From contig OZ005660.1 of assembly GCA_963930645.1 (NCBI GenBank), positions 243,106,836-243,170,835 of the forward strand: 64,000 nt of DNA. Reading direction: 5' to 3'. The translations under genes were made by a program, and so were the position numbers. Position 1 is the first letter of the stretch. The number at the start of each line of letters is the position of its first letter. The stretch is from Salticus scenicus (Eukaryota > Arthropoda > Arachnida > Araneae > Salticidae). Shown piece after piece: positions 1 through 12,060 of the stretch. The notes beneath the pieces are model-generated. The model saw only the letters and a program-made list of their open reading frames with translations. It had not been told where the DNA came from and did not search any database.

Positions 1-826
1 TTATTTATTACTTTCTCTTTAAAATGATCTCTAACAATTGGTTTCAATTCTTTTTGTATAATTGGTAAACGTGTTCTTAGGTTTCTGCTTAACAACATTT
101 GACTTGGGGATAAATTTATGCCTGGAATTGGAGTGTTTCTGTATTCCAGTAAAGCCTCATTCAATTTCTCAATTCCTGCTTTTCTAAATATACTTTTAGC
201 CACAGCTACCAATTTTTCCGCAAACCCATTTGATTTAGGGTATCGAGGACTACTAGTTACTATTTCAAATCCCTAATGCCTAGCGAATTCTTTCATTTTC
301 CAACCATTAAATGGTACATTGTCAGAAATTACAGTTTTAGGAATTCCATGAGTTGCAAATATTGGTTTTAATTTATTTATGACTTCAACTGCACTTTTAT
401 TTCTTAGAAGTTTTATGTCAATCCATTTAGTTAGCCTATTACTAAATAACTTTTCCCACCATATTCACAAATGTCAGTGCCAACTTTCTCATATGGCAAA
501 TCGGGAATTGTGTGAGGCACAAGAGGTTCTCTTACTGTTTGTGGCCTGAATCTATCACATATCATACATTTGGAAATCAAATTTGCAATATCATTGTCAA
601 TTCCTGGCCAAAACATTACCTGCCGAGCCCTCGCTTTTGATTTTTGAATCCCACAATGTGCTTCATGCAGTAACATTAACATAGTTTTCCTTAGTGCTAC
701 TGGTACTACAACTCTGTTATTTAAAAATACTAAATTTTGTTCAACACTTAATTCATTTCTTAATTTAAAACAAGATCTAGCTTCTTTAGGAATTTTATTA
801 ATACTACTAGGCCACCCATTTTGCAA
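1..826 (-). pseudogene. Ty3/gypsy integrase fragment (copy A), broken
   Basis: Reading leftward from about 826, the frame gives an integrase zinc-binding module: a His pair, then CMIC (CX2C) about 30 residues later, then the start of the catalytic core with the first Asp (TDICEY). Below about 435 the core continues in another frame with the second Asp (SDNVPF) and a Glu (FAEK), as expected for a DDE integrase, and runs off the window edge. Lesions seen are a one-base shift near 812-816 separating it from the RNase H frame, a shift or small deletion near 435, and an in-frame TAG at 273-275. In the family this protein inserts the cDNA into the host chromosome. This copy is dead. Confidence 0.85.
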
Positions 827-1888
827 TATTCTTTTACTAATTTTAGCCCCTCATCTTTTAGTGTAGCTATCTGAAATTCTTTCTTCTTAGTTTCAGGCAT
901 CTGCAATTGTTTTGTTAATGTAAGAACAACCTCAGTAATATCCAAATTTTCATTATTTGTGTGTGCTTCAATGTATGAGCGAGATAACAAATCTGCTATA
1001 TACATAAATTTTCCAGGTAAATATTTAAGTTTTAAGTGATATTTTAAAAGTTTAATCTTTATCTTTTGCAATCTATTTGATAACACGTTAGCAATATTTT
1101 TATTCATAATTGAAACCAATGGTTTATGATCTGTAAGAACTTCTACCTCTCTACCATAAATATAATAATGAAATTTATTAACAGCAAACAAAATACTAAG
1201 AAATTCTTTCTCAATTTGTGCATAATTTTTCTCTGCATTAGTTAAACTTCGAGATGAATATGCAACTGGTTGCCCATTCTGTAATACGCAAAGCCCTAGC
1301 CCATCTTTAGAGCTATCTGCTTGTATAGTTATAAGTTTACTACTATCAAATATTCCCAAAACCGGTGCTTTAGAAATTAAATCCTTCAATTCCTGGAAAG
1401 CGTTTGAATGTAATTGAAGCCACTGCCACTCCACATTGTTTTTTAAAAGTTCCCTTAGCATAGCAGTTTTCTCTGAAAATCTTGGCACAGATCTCCTTAA
1501 ATAATTAAACATTCCCAACACACGTTGCAATTCAAGTTTATTTTTAGGTTCTTTTAATTCAATAATAGCTTTAATAATGTCAGGATCAGGCTGCATGCCT
1601 GATGCACTAAATAAGTGACCCAAATACCTAACTTTATTAACCCGGTATTGAAATTTCTGTTTATTAAATTTAATATTAAGCTTTTTAGCTCGATTAATTA
1701 CTTCTGCTAAAATTTTATCATGCTCCTGTAAAGAGACTGCCGCAATCAGGATATCATCAAAATATATTAATACTCCAGGTATGTCACCAAAATTTTCCTG
1801 ATTGCGCTTCTGAAAAATTTCAGGAGCACAAGAAACTCCCATTGGAAGTCTTAGGAATTTATAGCAGCCAAATCGTGTACTGAAAGTA
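760..1888 (-). pseudogene. Ty3/gypsy reverse transcriptase C-half and RNase H (copy A)
   Basis: An open frame encodes the palm and thumb half of a reverse transcriptase, with LPMGVSCAPEIFQ followed by the catalytic YFDD box, and then an RNase H domain with its acidic residues (QADSS, QIEKEF, LTDHKPL) and the ADLLSR end typical of Ty3/gypsy pol. The first third of the RT is missing: the frame is cut at 1888 by the element at 1889-4755, and only about 18 bp of pol follow after 4757. The 1285-1888 part is almost identical to 10875-11480, so the two copies are recent or derive from one rearranged insertion. The start lies in the inserted element and is not a real one. Confidence 0.9.
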
Positions 1889-4755
1889 CAGTCACCCAAA
1901 AAAAAAACGCCACCCCCCCACCCAATTTCGCCGTAAATTATCGTAGAAACATGCGGCTGGTACCTATCGATCTGTAATAACGTCTAGTTTTTAATGGTGT
2001 AGTTATATTTTGCTTAAGGGGTCATCTACATATTAAAACACGTATAAACTTCATTTTTTTCAATGAAGACCTCTATTTTTGACCTCATATTCAGATTTCT
2101 GAGATCAAGGCAGTTCGGAAAACTTACCTATTTATAGACTTTAAATCAATTTTAAACAGAGTTACACGTGAAAATGTGTTAGGGGACCGTCTATACATTT
2201 AGAAAAAATAAATCGTGATCAACTACCCAATATTCATTATTTATAAAATTTCACACCGGAAAAAAAGTTCAGGAATGTTTATTATAAAATAAAAAACGAT
2301 TCAAATTCGCAGAACTTTCATTATTAGCTTATGAATTAAAAGATTTTTATTGGTTTCAATTTATTAAACATTATTATTGAAAGTTAAATACATCACTTCG
2401 TACGAAGAAAAATAATAGCTTGAATGATATGAACCCTACAATATTGAATTACAAAAATCTAAATACCAAGGTAAAAGAACAGTAGTAATAATGATAATAA
2501 TATTAATAGCAGTTTAAAAAAAGGTGTTTAATATTTAAGAAAAAGAATTATCTACTTCTTAAAAGCAAAAACTGTTTTATTTAAGAGACAAAAATTTAAG
2601 TTAAAATACATTTAAAAAACAAAAAATATATATATAAACAATTAAAATCTACTAACTAACAATTATTATCTACTTCTTGTTGGGTATATTTTTATTTTAT
2701 ACAGTAAGCCTCGCATGAAAGTGTTACTATAAAGTTTTACATTTAATTTTAGGCGTACAAACCAACAATAGATAATATACAAAAATATACATAACAAGAT
2801 TTAAACTAAAATCTGAGAGAGGATATTTAATATTTTCGCGACTGCTGATGTAGTTTCACGTCATTTGGAAATCTGTAACTCCTCCAGTGGGCGTTTCTTT
2901 CACAATTTGTGTGTTACGATATTTCTTAAGAATATTCCTTATATTCATATTTATATAAACAAAATAGTATGAAACAAAATTTTTCACTAGAAAGAGTGTA
3001 TATTCATATTATTGTGTATATTCATATGAAAATAAACATGGATATGGAAAAAACGGTTTCCTATTGCCTAGAACGAATATTCCCCGTTCTGCAATCGTCT
3101 ACTGTACTTGAATTCTTAATTATAAATGTGTAAAATCTATATCTTTAAAAGTAATAAGACATATTACTTTGTTTTAAATTCTTTTTCCGTAATAAATGTG
3201 ACGACAGTTTTACGCCGTGATTAGAATAATAGAAAATAAATAATATTGCACTTTGTTTCAATAATAGATTTTAAAACTTAAAGAAAAAAAAATACCACTT
3301 TATTATTCAGTATTAAAAAAACATTTAATAGCAGTTTTATATTTTATTATGTTACGTCATGCGATAAAATTTAAATAGCATAAACGGTAGAGTAAGCAAA
3401 TGCGAAAATTTCACAAGATTAAAACAGAAAATTTGTTTTAAAAATTCTGATAAAAATTAATAAAAATCAATTATATTAATTTTAAAAAAGGAAAAAACAA
3501 AAGTATTGTTCACTGCGTATTGCTCTTTCAAATAATATTCCTCGTCTTACCGCGTTTTTTTACTGTCATGATACTTAATTGATGTGCACGAATCCTAGAA
3601 TATTCAAGTTAAAAACAAAAGACAAAAGGGATAAAATAGAATTTTAGCAGTGAGAAGCTAGAAAAAGTTATGTAATATTTAAGAACAAAGACTTAACATT
3701 TCAGAATCGAGTAAACTCCCTTCTGCAACGAAAGCCACGCCTTTACAGAATTTTTCTTAAAACTTTACATTAAAAAACAAAATATTTTACATACTTCCAA
3801 TTAAATCATTTAAATTTTGTCTTCAGCATTCAATGTAGTAAATGCCATTGACATTTATGCATACCAGCGTCACATATAGTGTCATATACGAGTATGCAAA
3901 CTAGGTTTTTTAATACTTTTTCCGCAATATAGAGGCGGGGCTACATTTCTTTTGGAATTCTTTCCCAATCTCTTGCCTGCATTGCGATAATTTTATAAAA
4001 AATAAGCCAATTTGTATAATAAACATCGAAATGTTCCTTAGAAAACAATTATAATAACATAAAGGTAAATTAAAATAGTTTTTCGTCAAAATGTATAGAA
4101 ATATTGACTCACAGATGATACAAATTATAACAAGTGACGCCCCCCTAACAGCAGTAAAAAATGAAATATCACTGTAACTCAAAAAATAATGTTAGGAACG
4201 AGCTGTAAATTTGGAAATCCATGTTTTTGATGATGCCCGTTCTATTCGTGTAAAAATTAACATAGGTCATAATTCATAATTTTTTCAAATATGAATTTAT
4301 TAAAAATTTTCATAATTCAAAAAATGTTTTTTTAGCAAAAATTTGCATGGAATATGTTTGGGTCACTTCATTCTAACGAATAAAAAAAACAGAATTTAAA
4401 TATCATAATTATTTCGGAAGATATGATTTAATGTTTGTCACATTCATTTAACATTAGCATCCCCAAATTTTGACAGCTTATAACTCTATGAAAAATTGAG
4501 CGAAATATATAAACTATACCATTTTCCGTGATGATTTGATCCAAAGAATTCAAAAATATTATAAAAAAGGGGGGTTACCATTGAAAAAAATGAAGTTGAT
4601 GTCAGTTTTAATATGTATACGACCCCCTAAGTAAAATCTAACTATAACATTATAAACTAGACGTTACTACAAACTGATCGGTACCAGTCGCATGTTTCTA
4701 CGATAATTTACGGCGAAATTAGGTGGGGGGGTGGCGTTTTTTTTTTGGGTGACTG
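1889..4755. mobile_element. Non-autonomous Tc1/mariner-like element with long inverted termini
   Basis: Both ends read CAGTCACCC inward and stay inverted-repeat for about 185 bp with scattered mismatches (left to about 2070, right from about 4570). TA flanks both ends (1887-1888 and 4756-4757). Removing the 2867 bp plus one TA restores the sequence seen in the intact relative at about 11475-11490, so the insertion is directly documented. CAGT ends and a TA duplication are standard for the Tc1/mariner superfamily. No transposase-like frame is visible inside, and the one 90-codon frame near 3910-4182 has no ATG. A GTAC duplication would fit equally well, so the superfamily call is an inference. 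Confidence 0.85.
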
Positions 4756-4775
4756 TACAAAGATTACTACTCATA

Positions 4776-5944
4776 GCTCCAATTCAGCTATGACTCTAAA
4801 ATACCAAAACGCCCGAAAAATTTTTTCCTCTTTCTCCTCGACTCAGATGTCAAAGCGAAAGTAATCAATCTTTGAATGGGAGGGAAGGAATCAAAATAGT
4901 ATTAGTATTTTCCCTGGAGTGGATCTAGAGGGAAATTTTTCCATAGAATTGCACCTAGCAGGGAAAAAAAAAAAAATACTGAAAGAGATTAAAAATCCAT
5001 TGCAATTGTAAATAGTTAACTTCTTGTTCGTATTGTGAAGCAGATTTTAAGAGAATGTTCAGTTTTGTTTGCAATAATCGTCTACATAGAAAATACTATA
5101 TGAAAATACGAAAGAGTGAATAGGATTTATAATGATAAAAGCATATTTCAGTGAAACATGAAAATGTTTGAAACTGAGATTATTAAAAATTTTAGTTTGA
5201 GTATTGAGGGTACAATTCTAAACATACTTTTGAATAGGAAAATAAGCATACAAAACTTAATAATAATAATAATAAAAGAATTTTTTCGGGTGATTCAAAA
5301 TAAATCATTCTGAGGGTATTAAAAGCAACACTTTATAGAAGAAAGATATGTATATATAGAAAACTACTGAATTAATATATATAAAAGTTTAAAGACTAGA
5401 AAACCAACGGAAGAATTACAAACCAATGCGCACAAATGAAGCCAAAAGGAGATGCAAAACTTTAATATAGGAATAAATAAACAAATTCCTATATTAAAGT
5501 ATATATTTATTATTTATTCAGTAAAGTTTATACTTTCAGTTCCTAAAAGTATATTATTTATTCCTATATATATATATATATATGTATATATATTTAAAAT
5601 AATTTATTTTAAGTAAAAGTATTTTATGAAAATAATAGTAAATAAACAAATACTTTCAAATCTCTGAAATATCTCTCTCTTTTATTTTATTTATTTATTT
5701 TTCTTAATTTTCACGTAATAAATTGCTTCAAAAATAGCTGATCTCTTACTTGTTAATGAAAAAATCAGATATATTTTTTTAAATATTCTATGAATACTAT
5801 TGCTATATTGGAGAAAAATTATCATCAAAAACTCATACAATCATTATAAATATATATATATATATATATATCGTTTCACTTTATTTGTGTGAAATTATAT
5901 TATTTTCACAGGAATTTTCTTGTGCTTTCGAAAATTATTTACTA
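4776..5944. other. AT-rich spacer with a short perfect hairpin and AT microsatellites
   Basis: No gene is seen. The gypsy similarity stops at about 4775. A perfect 15-bp-arm hairpin (CTTTAATATAGGAAT and its complement, 10-nt loop) lies at about 5459-5498. (TA)n runs are near 5568-5580 and 5850-5871. Confidence 0.5.
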
Positions 5945-6200
5945 TGTAACGAGATCTAGGTTGTGTGGTGGTATTAGTGTTAAGACCAGTTGACTGTGCA
6001 AGGGTCCTAGGGCTGAAAGAGGAGTGCCCTCCATGGGGGAGGTACCTTTCTAAGGGATTCTAGTCAGCGTATACGCAAGTTTTGGGGAATACCACGGAAA
6101 ACTCCGAATAGCTAGGCCAACGAGCATGAGCTAGAACTGAGCCCTGCACATCACGTCTACCAGCTATAAGAGAAGCTACCTCTAGTCCACTGAGTGGAAA
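5945..6200 (-). mobile_element. tRNA-derived SINE, copy 1
   Basis: Read on the minus strand, the head has a tRNA-like stretch (GGTAGACGTGATGTGC then a degenerate B box, AGTTCTAGCTC). The body (CCCCAAAACTTGCGTA, CTAGAATCCCTTAGAAAG, CCTAGGACCCTTGCACAGTC) matches the copy at 18860-19035 over more than 150 bp. A tRNA head plus a shared body in separate places is the usual pattern of a pol III SINE. The exact ends and target duplication were not resolved. Confidence 0.7.
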
Positions 6201-7747
6201 ATTAAATCTAAGAAACAACAAAATGCAGCACTAATGCAATTTAAACAATCGATTACAGAAATATATTTTACCATTTCATATTATACCAGATTCCTTGCAT
6301 TTCACATTAATTGTTATTATTATTTTTTTTATTATGATTATTATTATTATTATTATTATTTTATTTTTATTATTATTTTTTTTAAATATACTATTTTTGT
6401 AAGCAGTTAAATTATAATTTAAAAGTAATTAAATTTAGAGTTGTTATCATGAAAAACGACAGTTTTTTGAGTGACGCAAGCGGAGGGACAAACGGGACGC
6501 TGCGAACTCATATATACGGCCAGTTTGACATCAAAGAGATTGGTAAAGGCCGACACTTAATATCTCAGCAAATATACCATAATTTGTTCTGATCTTTTCA
6601 AAATAATCTTTTATCTTCGGTCTTAATCTATCCTGAAAATTTTACATTTCTACATGCAATATGTTTTGAGATCTGAATCTCAATTTTAAGCCAAAATGGG
6701 AAAACGGTTGGTGTAATAGACTGGAATTTTGAAAAATATCTCTAAAACGGCTCGAAGGATTTTCATATAATTAATATATGTTGTTAATAGGATCTTTCTG
6801 AATCTAGTAACGTTTTCGTTTTTTCCTGGAAAACTTTTTTTTTTTTAAATATAAATCGCTTTAAATATGAAACTATATTACTCCGCCAATTACATGTGTT
6901 TCTTCGGGTGAAAACGCTGTTATGCGGTTCTTACTTGTGAGGTATGTGGACTGGTTGATTGACCTACTTCAATGCAGCCAATGAATTATTTAGATTTTTT
7001 TTTTTTTTTTAACGCGAAAGTACTTTATTACATATTTAAAATATTTATGGTATATATACAAAGTCAAATTCACTTAAATATATTTTCTCTTCTGTTATGA
7101 AAAAAATATTTTTGATTTCAAAATTTCATATTTAATCAAAAAAATATTTAGATAATATTTTTAATAAGGAAGTATTTTGTAATTTTAGATATTCCATTTT
7201 ATCATAATAATGATGAATTTACAATTTTTTAAAGCGAAAAAATTTTTAATCATTCATGAACATCGATTTTATAATAGCTCAATGATTTGCGATTCATATT
7301 CATGTATTATTCCGCGCCGGGAATGGAAAAAAACAGCAAATAGAGTTTTGGCGCCATCTATCGTTTTTTATTTAAACCATACACTTCCGTAAATACATAT
7401 ATATATATATATTCTTTTTAAAAATTAAAAATCTCTTTTGAAAATACAGTTAGAGTTTATTCATTTATTTATTTTTCAGACTTTAAAATGATACATATTT
7501 TAAATATTAACATAATCAAATTTTTTTTCTTATTATTTAAAGCAATAATGACTATTGGATGAAACAGTGCTTACACTCTTTATTAGAAGTAACATTATTT
7601 CATGAATTTTATTAAAATTCATGAAAAATATGTCAAGTAGCAATTATTAAAAAACACGTCAAAATAAATAAATAACATCTTTACTTTGAAACCCATAATA
7701 ATGTATTTAAAAAATATTATTATTTCTTTTATTTTTTTAATTAATTA
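6201..7747. other. AT-rich spacer, no gene recognised
   Basis: TTA/ATT trinucleotide runs lie at about 6320-6375. A short GC-richer patch at 6470-6530 is flanked by poly-A/T. The 60-codon frame at 7210-7392 resembles nothing I know and sits in low-complexity DNA. Confidence 0.4.
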
Positions 7748-8113
7748 ATTTCTGCATGAAAAATTATATTTCATAAATATATTTACAATTACAATAAACA
7801 AATAATCCTCCTTTAATTTTAAATAACTATTTCTACATGTTTCTAAACTTTTTTTTTTTTTTTTTTTTTTTAAGGGAAAAAAAAAGGTTAAATATATATG
7901 TATATGATTTCAATATAAACTACTAGATGGCGCCACTACATTTATTTACTTTTCTTAAAAAAAAAAAAAAAAAAAGAAAAAAAAGAAAGAAAGAAAGAAA
8001 GAAAAAACTTTTAATTGCTTCGAAACATGTAGAAATAATTATTTAAAATTAAAGGAGGGTTTTTTGTTTATTGTAGTTGTAAATATAAAAATAGAATTTT
8101 TACGCAGAAATTT

Positions 8114-8116
<3 letters not shown>
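7748..8116. repeat. Inverted repeat, ~100-bp arms, poly-T/poly-A spacer
   Basis: The left arm at about 7748-7847 and the right arm at about 8017-8116 are diverged reverse complements, sharing for example TCCTCCTTTAATTTTAAATA and TTTCTACATGTTTC. The spacer has a poly-T run, a small unique part (TAGATGGCGCCACTACAT) and a poly-A/GAAA run. It is probably an old MITE. No target duplication is evident. Confidence 0.7.
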
Positions 8117-8153
<37 letters not shown>

Positions 8154-8393
8154 CTTAACTTATATTTTCCATAAAATTTTTCTCCAGGTGATTTTATCTT
8201 ATTTTTAAAATTATAGAAATGTAAAGCTTAATTTATATTTTGTCTATTTTTTCCCCCAAACGTTTTATATGAAAATATATATGAAGTAATTTTTACCTGC
8301 AATTTTGATGAAAATTTAAACTGTGAATATTGGAGCATACTTAGCCTCAAAAGGGGAAACAAAATATATAATTTCCATTTTTAACATTTACTT

Positions 8394-8426
<33 letters not shown>

Positions 8427-8987
8427 GTTCAATTTGTAATTCTCTAAAAAGAAACTTGCAAACTGTAAATTACGTAATTCTAACTTAAATTTGAAATTAT
8501 CCACTTATTTTTCTTTCTTTCTTTCGTTTTTCTTTTTTTTTTCAAGAGTTTGAGAATCCCAGTCAATAAATTTTTCTAGTGAGAAACTTCTCCATTTTGT
8601 TTCCAAGTGGCAGGCTACTTAAAAATTTGTCAGTATGATAACGTTTGAAATACTGAATTAATTCACACTAAATTTGTAGTGTAGATTTATCTTAGAAATG
8701 TATTTGATATGTTCATTTGCCAACTTGATCTACCCTCTTGTTTCCCTATGCTAGCACACTGAAAATTTCAAATTTACATCAGAAAGGTTTTATGAGCCGA
8801 TTTGCTTAAAACTCCATATATACAAGCCTTCATTAAAAAATCCACTAAGTCCATTAATAAATAGTAGCTGCCATTTTGAAAAAAAAATGGTGGCAACTTC
8901 ATAAGAAAAGATAAATTAGTTTACCCTTCCTAGGAGCCAGAAGGACTTATTTTAATTTTTTAATCAATAACCACTAAAAAGTAATGA
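8117..8987. other. AT-rich spacer with poly-T tracts
   Basis: Long T runs lie at about 8118-8150 and 8398-8422. A small hairpin around GCCATTTT / AAAATGGTGGC lies at about 8872-8896. No coding signal. Confidence 0.4.
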
Positions 8988-10113
8988 TATCAGTTCAAAA
9001 AACCCTTAACGGCTTAAAAGTTTGTGACGCCGCTACTTTATGGCTATAAGAATTTGAAATATGTGTTTTAAAAATAATGATATCAAATTTTAAGTGACGT
9101 TTTGCAATTAGTTAAAGTATACATAGATTTTCTTATTTGATCATTTACTTTGATCTTTTATTTATATTTATAATGCAAACGTAATATTTTTAACTTCAAG
9201 ATCAGACAGATATATAAAATACACTCACTGATGCTTTTTCATTCGCATTTCAAATTCAAAATAACAGTTTTAAAAGGAATTATATAAAAATTCCAGTGGC
9301 GCCTCGGTGATATTTTAAAAGATATGTTTTTAGATTCCATTAAAATTACTTTTGTTTTGTCTAATAAAGTATATTTACACACTTAAACAGTGCTTTTAAT
9401 TTTCAAATATACTGTCAAATAATTATACTTTCACTGAGTTTGCATTAAAAAGTAAAACTATTTATTTCAATAAATTGATTTATCTTTTGCGTCACGTTAT
9501 CCAAAACTGCAAGTAAAATTTGTGTAAATGTTTTCTTTACGTCACACTACCTCTTTGAGCAAATTTTCACTTAGTTGGATACTATGATACTATGTTTTGG
9601 ATAGCGTGATGCAAAAGATAAATCAATTTATTGAAATAAATAGTTTTACTTTATAATGCAAACTCAGTGAAAGTATAATTATTTGACAGTATATTTGAAA
9701 ATTAAAAGCACTGTTTAAATGTGTAAATATACTTTATTAGACAAAACAAAAGTAATTTTAATGGAATCTAAAAACATATCTTTTAAAATAACACCGAGGC
9801 GCCACTGGAATTTTTATATAATTCCTTTTAAAACTGTTATTTTGAATTTGAAATGCGAATGAAAAAGCATCAGTGAGTGTATTTTATATATCTGTCTGAT
9901 CTTGAAGTTAAAAATATTACGTTTGCATTATAAATATAAATAAAAGATCAAAGTAAATGATCAAATAAGAAAATCTATGTATACTTTAACTAATTGCAAA
10001 ACGTCACTTAAAATTTGATATCATTATTTTTAAAACACATATTTCAAATTCTTATAGCCATAAAGTAGCGGCGTCACAAACTTTTAAGCCGTTAAGGGTT
10101 TTTTGAACTGATA
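8988..10113. repeat. Large near-perfect palindrome: 520-bp arms, 86-bp spacer
   Basis: Positions 8988-9507 and 9594-10113 are reverse complements with only a handful of single-base differences and no net length difference. Paired positions sum to 19101 at both the outer and inner edges. The 86-bp spacer is 9508-9593. No long frame or poly(A) signal marks a gene in the arms. It could be a foldback transposon, a recent inverted duplication or a hairpin-RNA locus. The right edge abuts an (AT)n tract. Confidence 0.95.
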
Positions 10114-10117
10114 ATAT

Positions 10118-10154
<37 letters not shown>

Positions 10155-10155
10155 G
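10114..10155. repeat. (AT)n microsatellite beside the palindrome
   Basis: An AT/TA dinucleotide run starts within a few bases of the outer end of the palindrome's right arm. The left arm has no such flank. Confidence 0.8.
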
Positions 10156-10396
10156 CTCTCTATAGCTAAAAATATTTATATATTTATATATTTATTTTTA
10201 TTTTTATTATTATTTTTTTTTCTAAATAACTTTTTTCTTTTCTTTTAAAAAATTTTTTAGAAGGGAAAATTTATGGAAATATGCAAATTCTACATAAAAT
10301 AATATTCTATGTACAATTTTCGATTAATATGATTCAAACTAATTATCCAGATTCTGTACTTCAACTGCCAAACATAAAAAATTTAGAGCTATCATA

Positions 10397-10516
10397 TCAC
10401 GGCTCATCTTCATTATCAAATTCTGAACCTTCAGAAAATTCGGATTCATCGGTTTCCTCATCAAAAACTATTTGAAGAGCTTCTTCTATAGTCAATCCTC
10501 TTTTTCTACTATACAT
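10397..10516 (-). CDS. Small acidic ORF, possibly a transposase N-terminus relic
   Basis: An ATG at 10516 opens a 39-codon minus-strand frame ending in TGA at 10397-10399. It begins MYSRKRGLTIEEALQ and continues into an acidic Asp/Glu/Ser-rich tail. A basic start followed by a helix and an acidic tail resembles the N-terminus of piggyBac-type transposases, but there is no catalytic domain downstream and the similarity is by eye only. It may be chance. Confidence 0.25.
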   Translation of the reverse strand: MYSRKRGLTIEEALQIVFDEETDESEFSEGSEFDNEDEP

Positions 10517-10872
10517 AATTAAGATAATTACATAAAAATATGTATTTTAAATAAAAATTATTCGAAATGATTATATCGCACTAGATAAGTAGTAAAATAA
10601 GTAAAGATTAAAAACGACAGCAGCTCAGAAAACAGGAAAAGAAAGCGCGATAGAAACAAATTTTTCATTTTTCCCTTTTAAAGTTCTATAAAAATCCCTC
10701 TTCTGAGAAGAGGCTAACAAAGAGAGGATTATCTTTCAGACACACCCTTTGACAACCGTCTTGACAGGTACACTGAAGAAGCAAGTGGGGACGAAAACAT
10801 CCAGGCGCTCTCGGGCGCTTTCGGTCGTCTGAATGTACGGGCGTTTGGGTACGCTCTGGTAAGGAAAGAGGT
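10517..10872. other. Unassigned sequence at the broken end of gypsy copy B
   Basis: 10690-10872 is GC-richer than its surroundings (CAGGCGCTCTCGGGCGC) and matches neither gypsy copy. It joins directly to the truncated RNase H at about 10873. Its origin is unknown; it looks like a filler or another element at a deletion junction. Confidence 0.4.
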
Positions 10873-12060
10873 AATACGCAACACCCTAGCCCATCTTTAG
10901 AGCTATCTGCTTGTATAGTGATAAGTTTACTACTATCAAATATTCCTAAAACCGGTGCTTTAGAAATTAAATCCTTCAATTCCTTGAAAGCGTTTGAATG
11001 TAATTGAAGCCACTGCCACTCCACATTGTTTTTTAAAAGTTCCCTTAGCATAGCAGTTTTCTCTGAAAATCTTGGCACAAATCTCCTTAAATAATTAAAC
11101 ATTCCCAACACACGTTGCAATTCAAGTTTATTTTTAGGTTCTTTTAATTCAATAATAGCTCTAATCCTGTCAGGATCAGGCTACATGCCTGATGCACTAA
11201 ATAAGTGACCCAAATACCTAACTTTATTAACCCGGTATTGAAATTTCTGTTTATTAAATTTAATATTAAGCTTTTTAGCTCGATTAATTACTTCTGCTAA
11301 AATTTTATCATGCTCCTGTAAAGAGACTGCCGCAATCAGGATATCATCAAAATAAATTAATACTCCAGGTATGTCACCAAAATTTTCCTGATTGGGCTTC
11401 TGAAAAATTTCAGGAGCACAAGAAACTCCCATTGGAAGTCTTAGGAATTTATAGCAGCCAAATGGTGTACTGAAAGTACAAAGATTACTACTATCATTAT
11501 CTAAAGGTATTTGAAAGAACCCATCTTTTAAGTCTAGGACAGAGAAAACTGATTTGTTACATAATTTTGTCAAAATCTCCTCAATTGTTGGAATTATTAC
11601 ATGTTCTCTTTTAATAGCTTTATTGAGGTCTTGAGGATCAAGGCATACTCTTAATGAACCATTCCTCTTTTCAATTATCACCAATTTACTCACCCAACTC
11701 GAGGGCTGGTCTACTTTTGTTATGATACCCTGACTCTCTAATTCTTCTAATTTTAATTGCAATTTAGGTTTTAAGCTTAATGGTACCCTCCGAGGTGGTC
11801 TTACAACAGGATTCATTTGGTCATTTACTACAATTTTACATGTGCCATTAAATTTTCCCACACCTTCAAATACTTCTAAATTGTTGAGAATAAATTGATC
11901 TTTCGAAGAAGATACACTTATATAATTATCTAACTTACCTTTATTTGTATTCTTAATATTATTGACAAATTGAATTAAACCTAATTTTATACAAGCTTCA
12001 AGTCCTAATAATGGACGTGAATGATTATTGGATATTAAGTATAAGATCCTTATCATTAAC
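10873..12060 (-). pseudogene. Ty3/gypsy protease tail, reverse transcriptase and RNase H start (copy B)
   Basis: The frame opens with the end of the protease (SRPLLGLEACIKLGLI), then a full RT: WVSKLVIIEKRNGSLRVCLD, LDLKDGFFQIPL with a catalytic Asp, LPMGVSCAPEIFQ, and YFDD about 240 residues in. A TAG at 11181-11183 stops it after SASGM, where copy A reads Gln, a one-base change. Beyond the stop the thumb and the first RNase H strand (TIQADSSKDGLG) are still readable down to about 10873, where unrelated sequence takes over. It overlaps the gag-protease frame by about 40 bp in a different frame. Confidence 0.9.

Noticed and set aside
3910..4182. 90-codon hydrophobic frame inside the Tc1/mariner-like element
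   Set aside because: It starts at TTG without an ATG and resembles no transposase.
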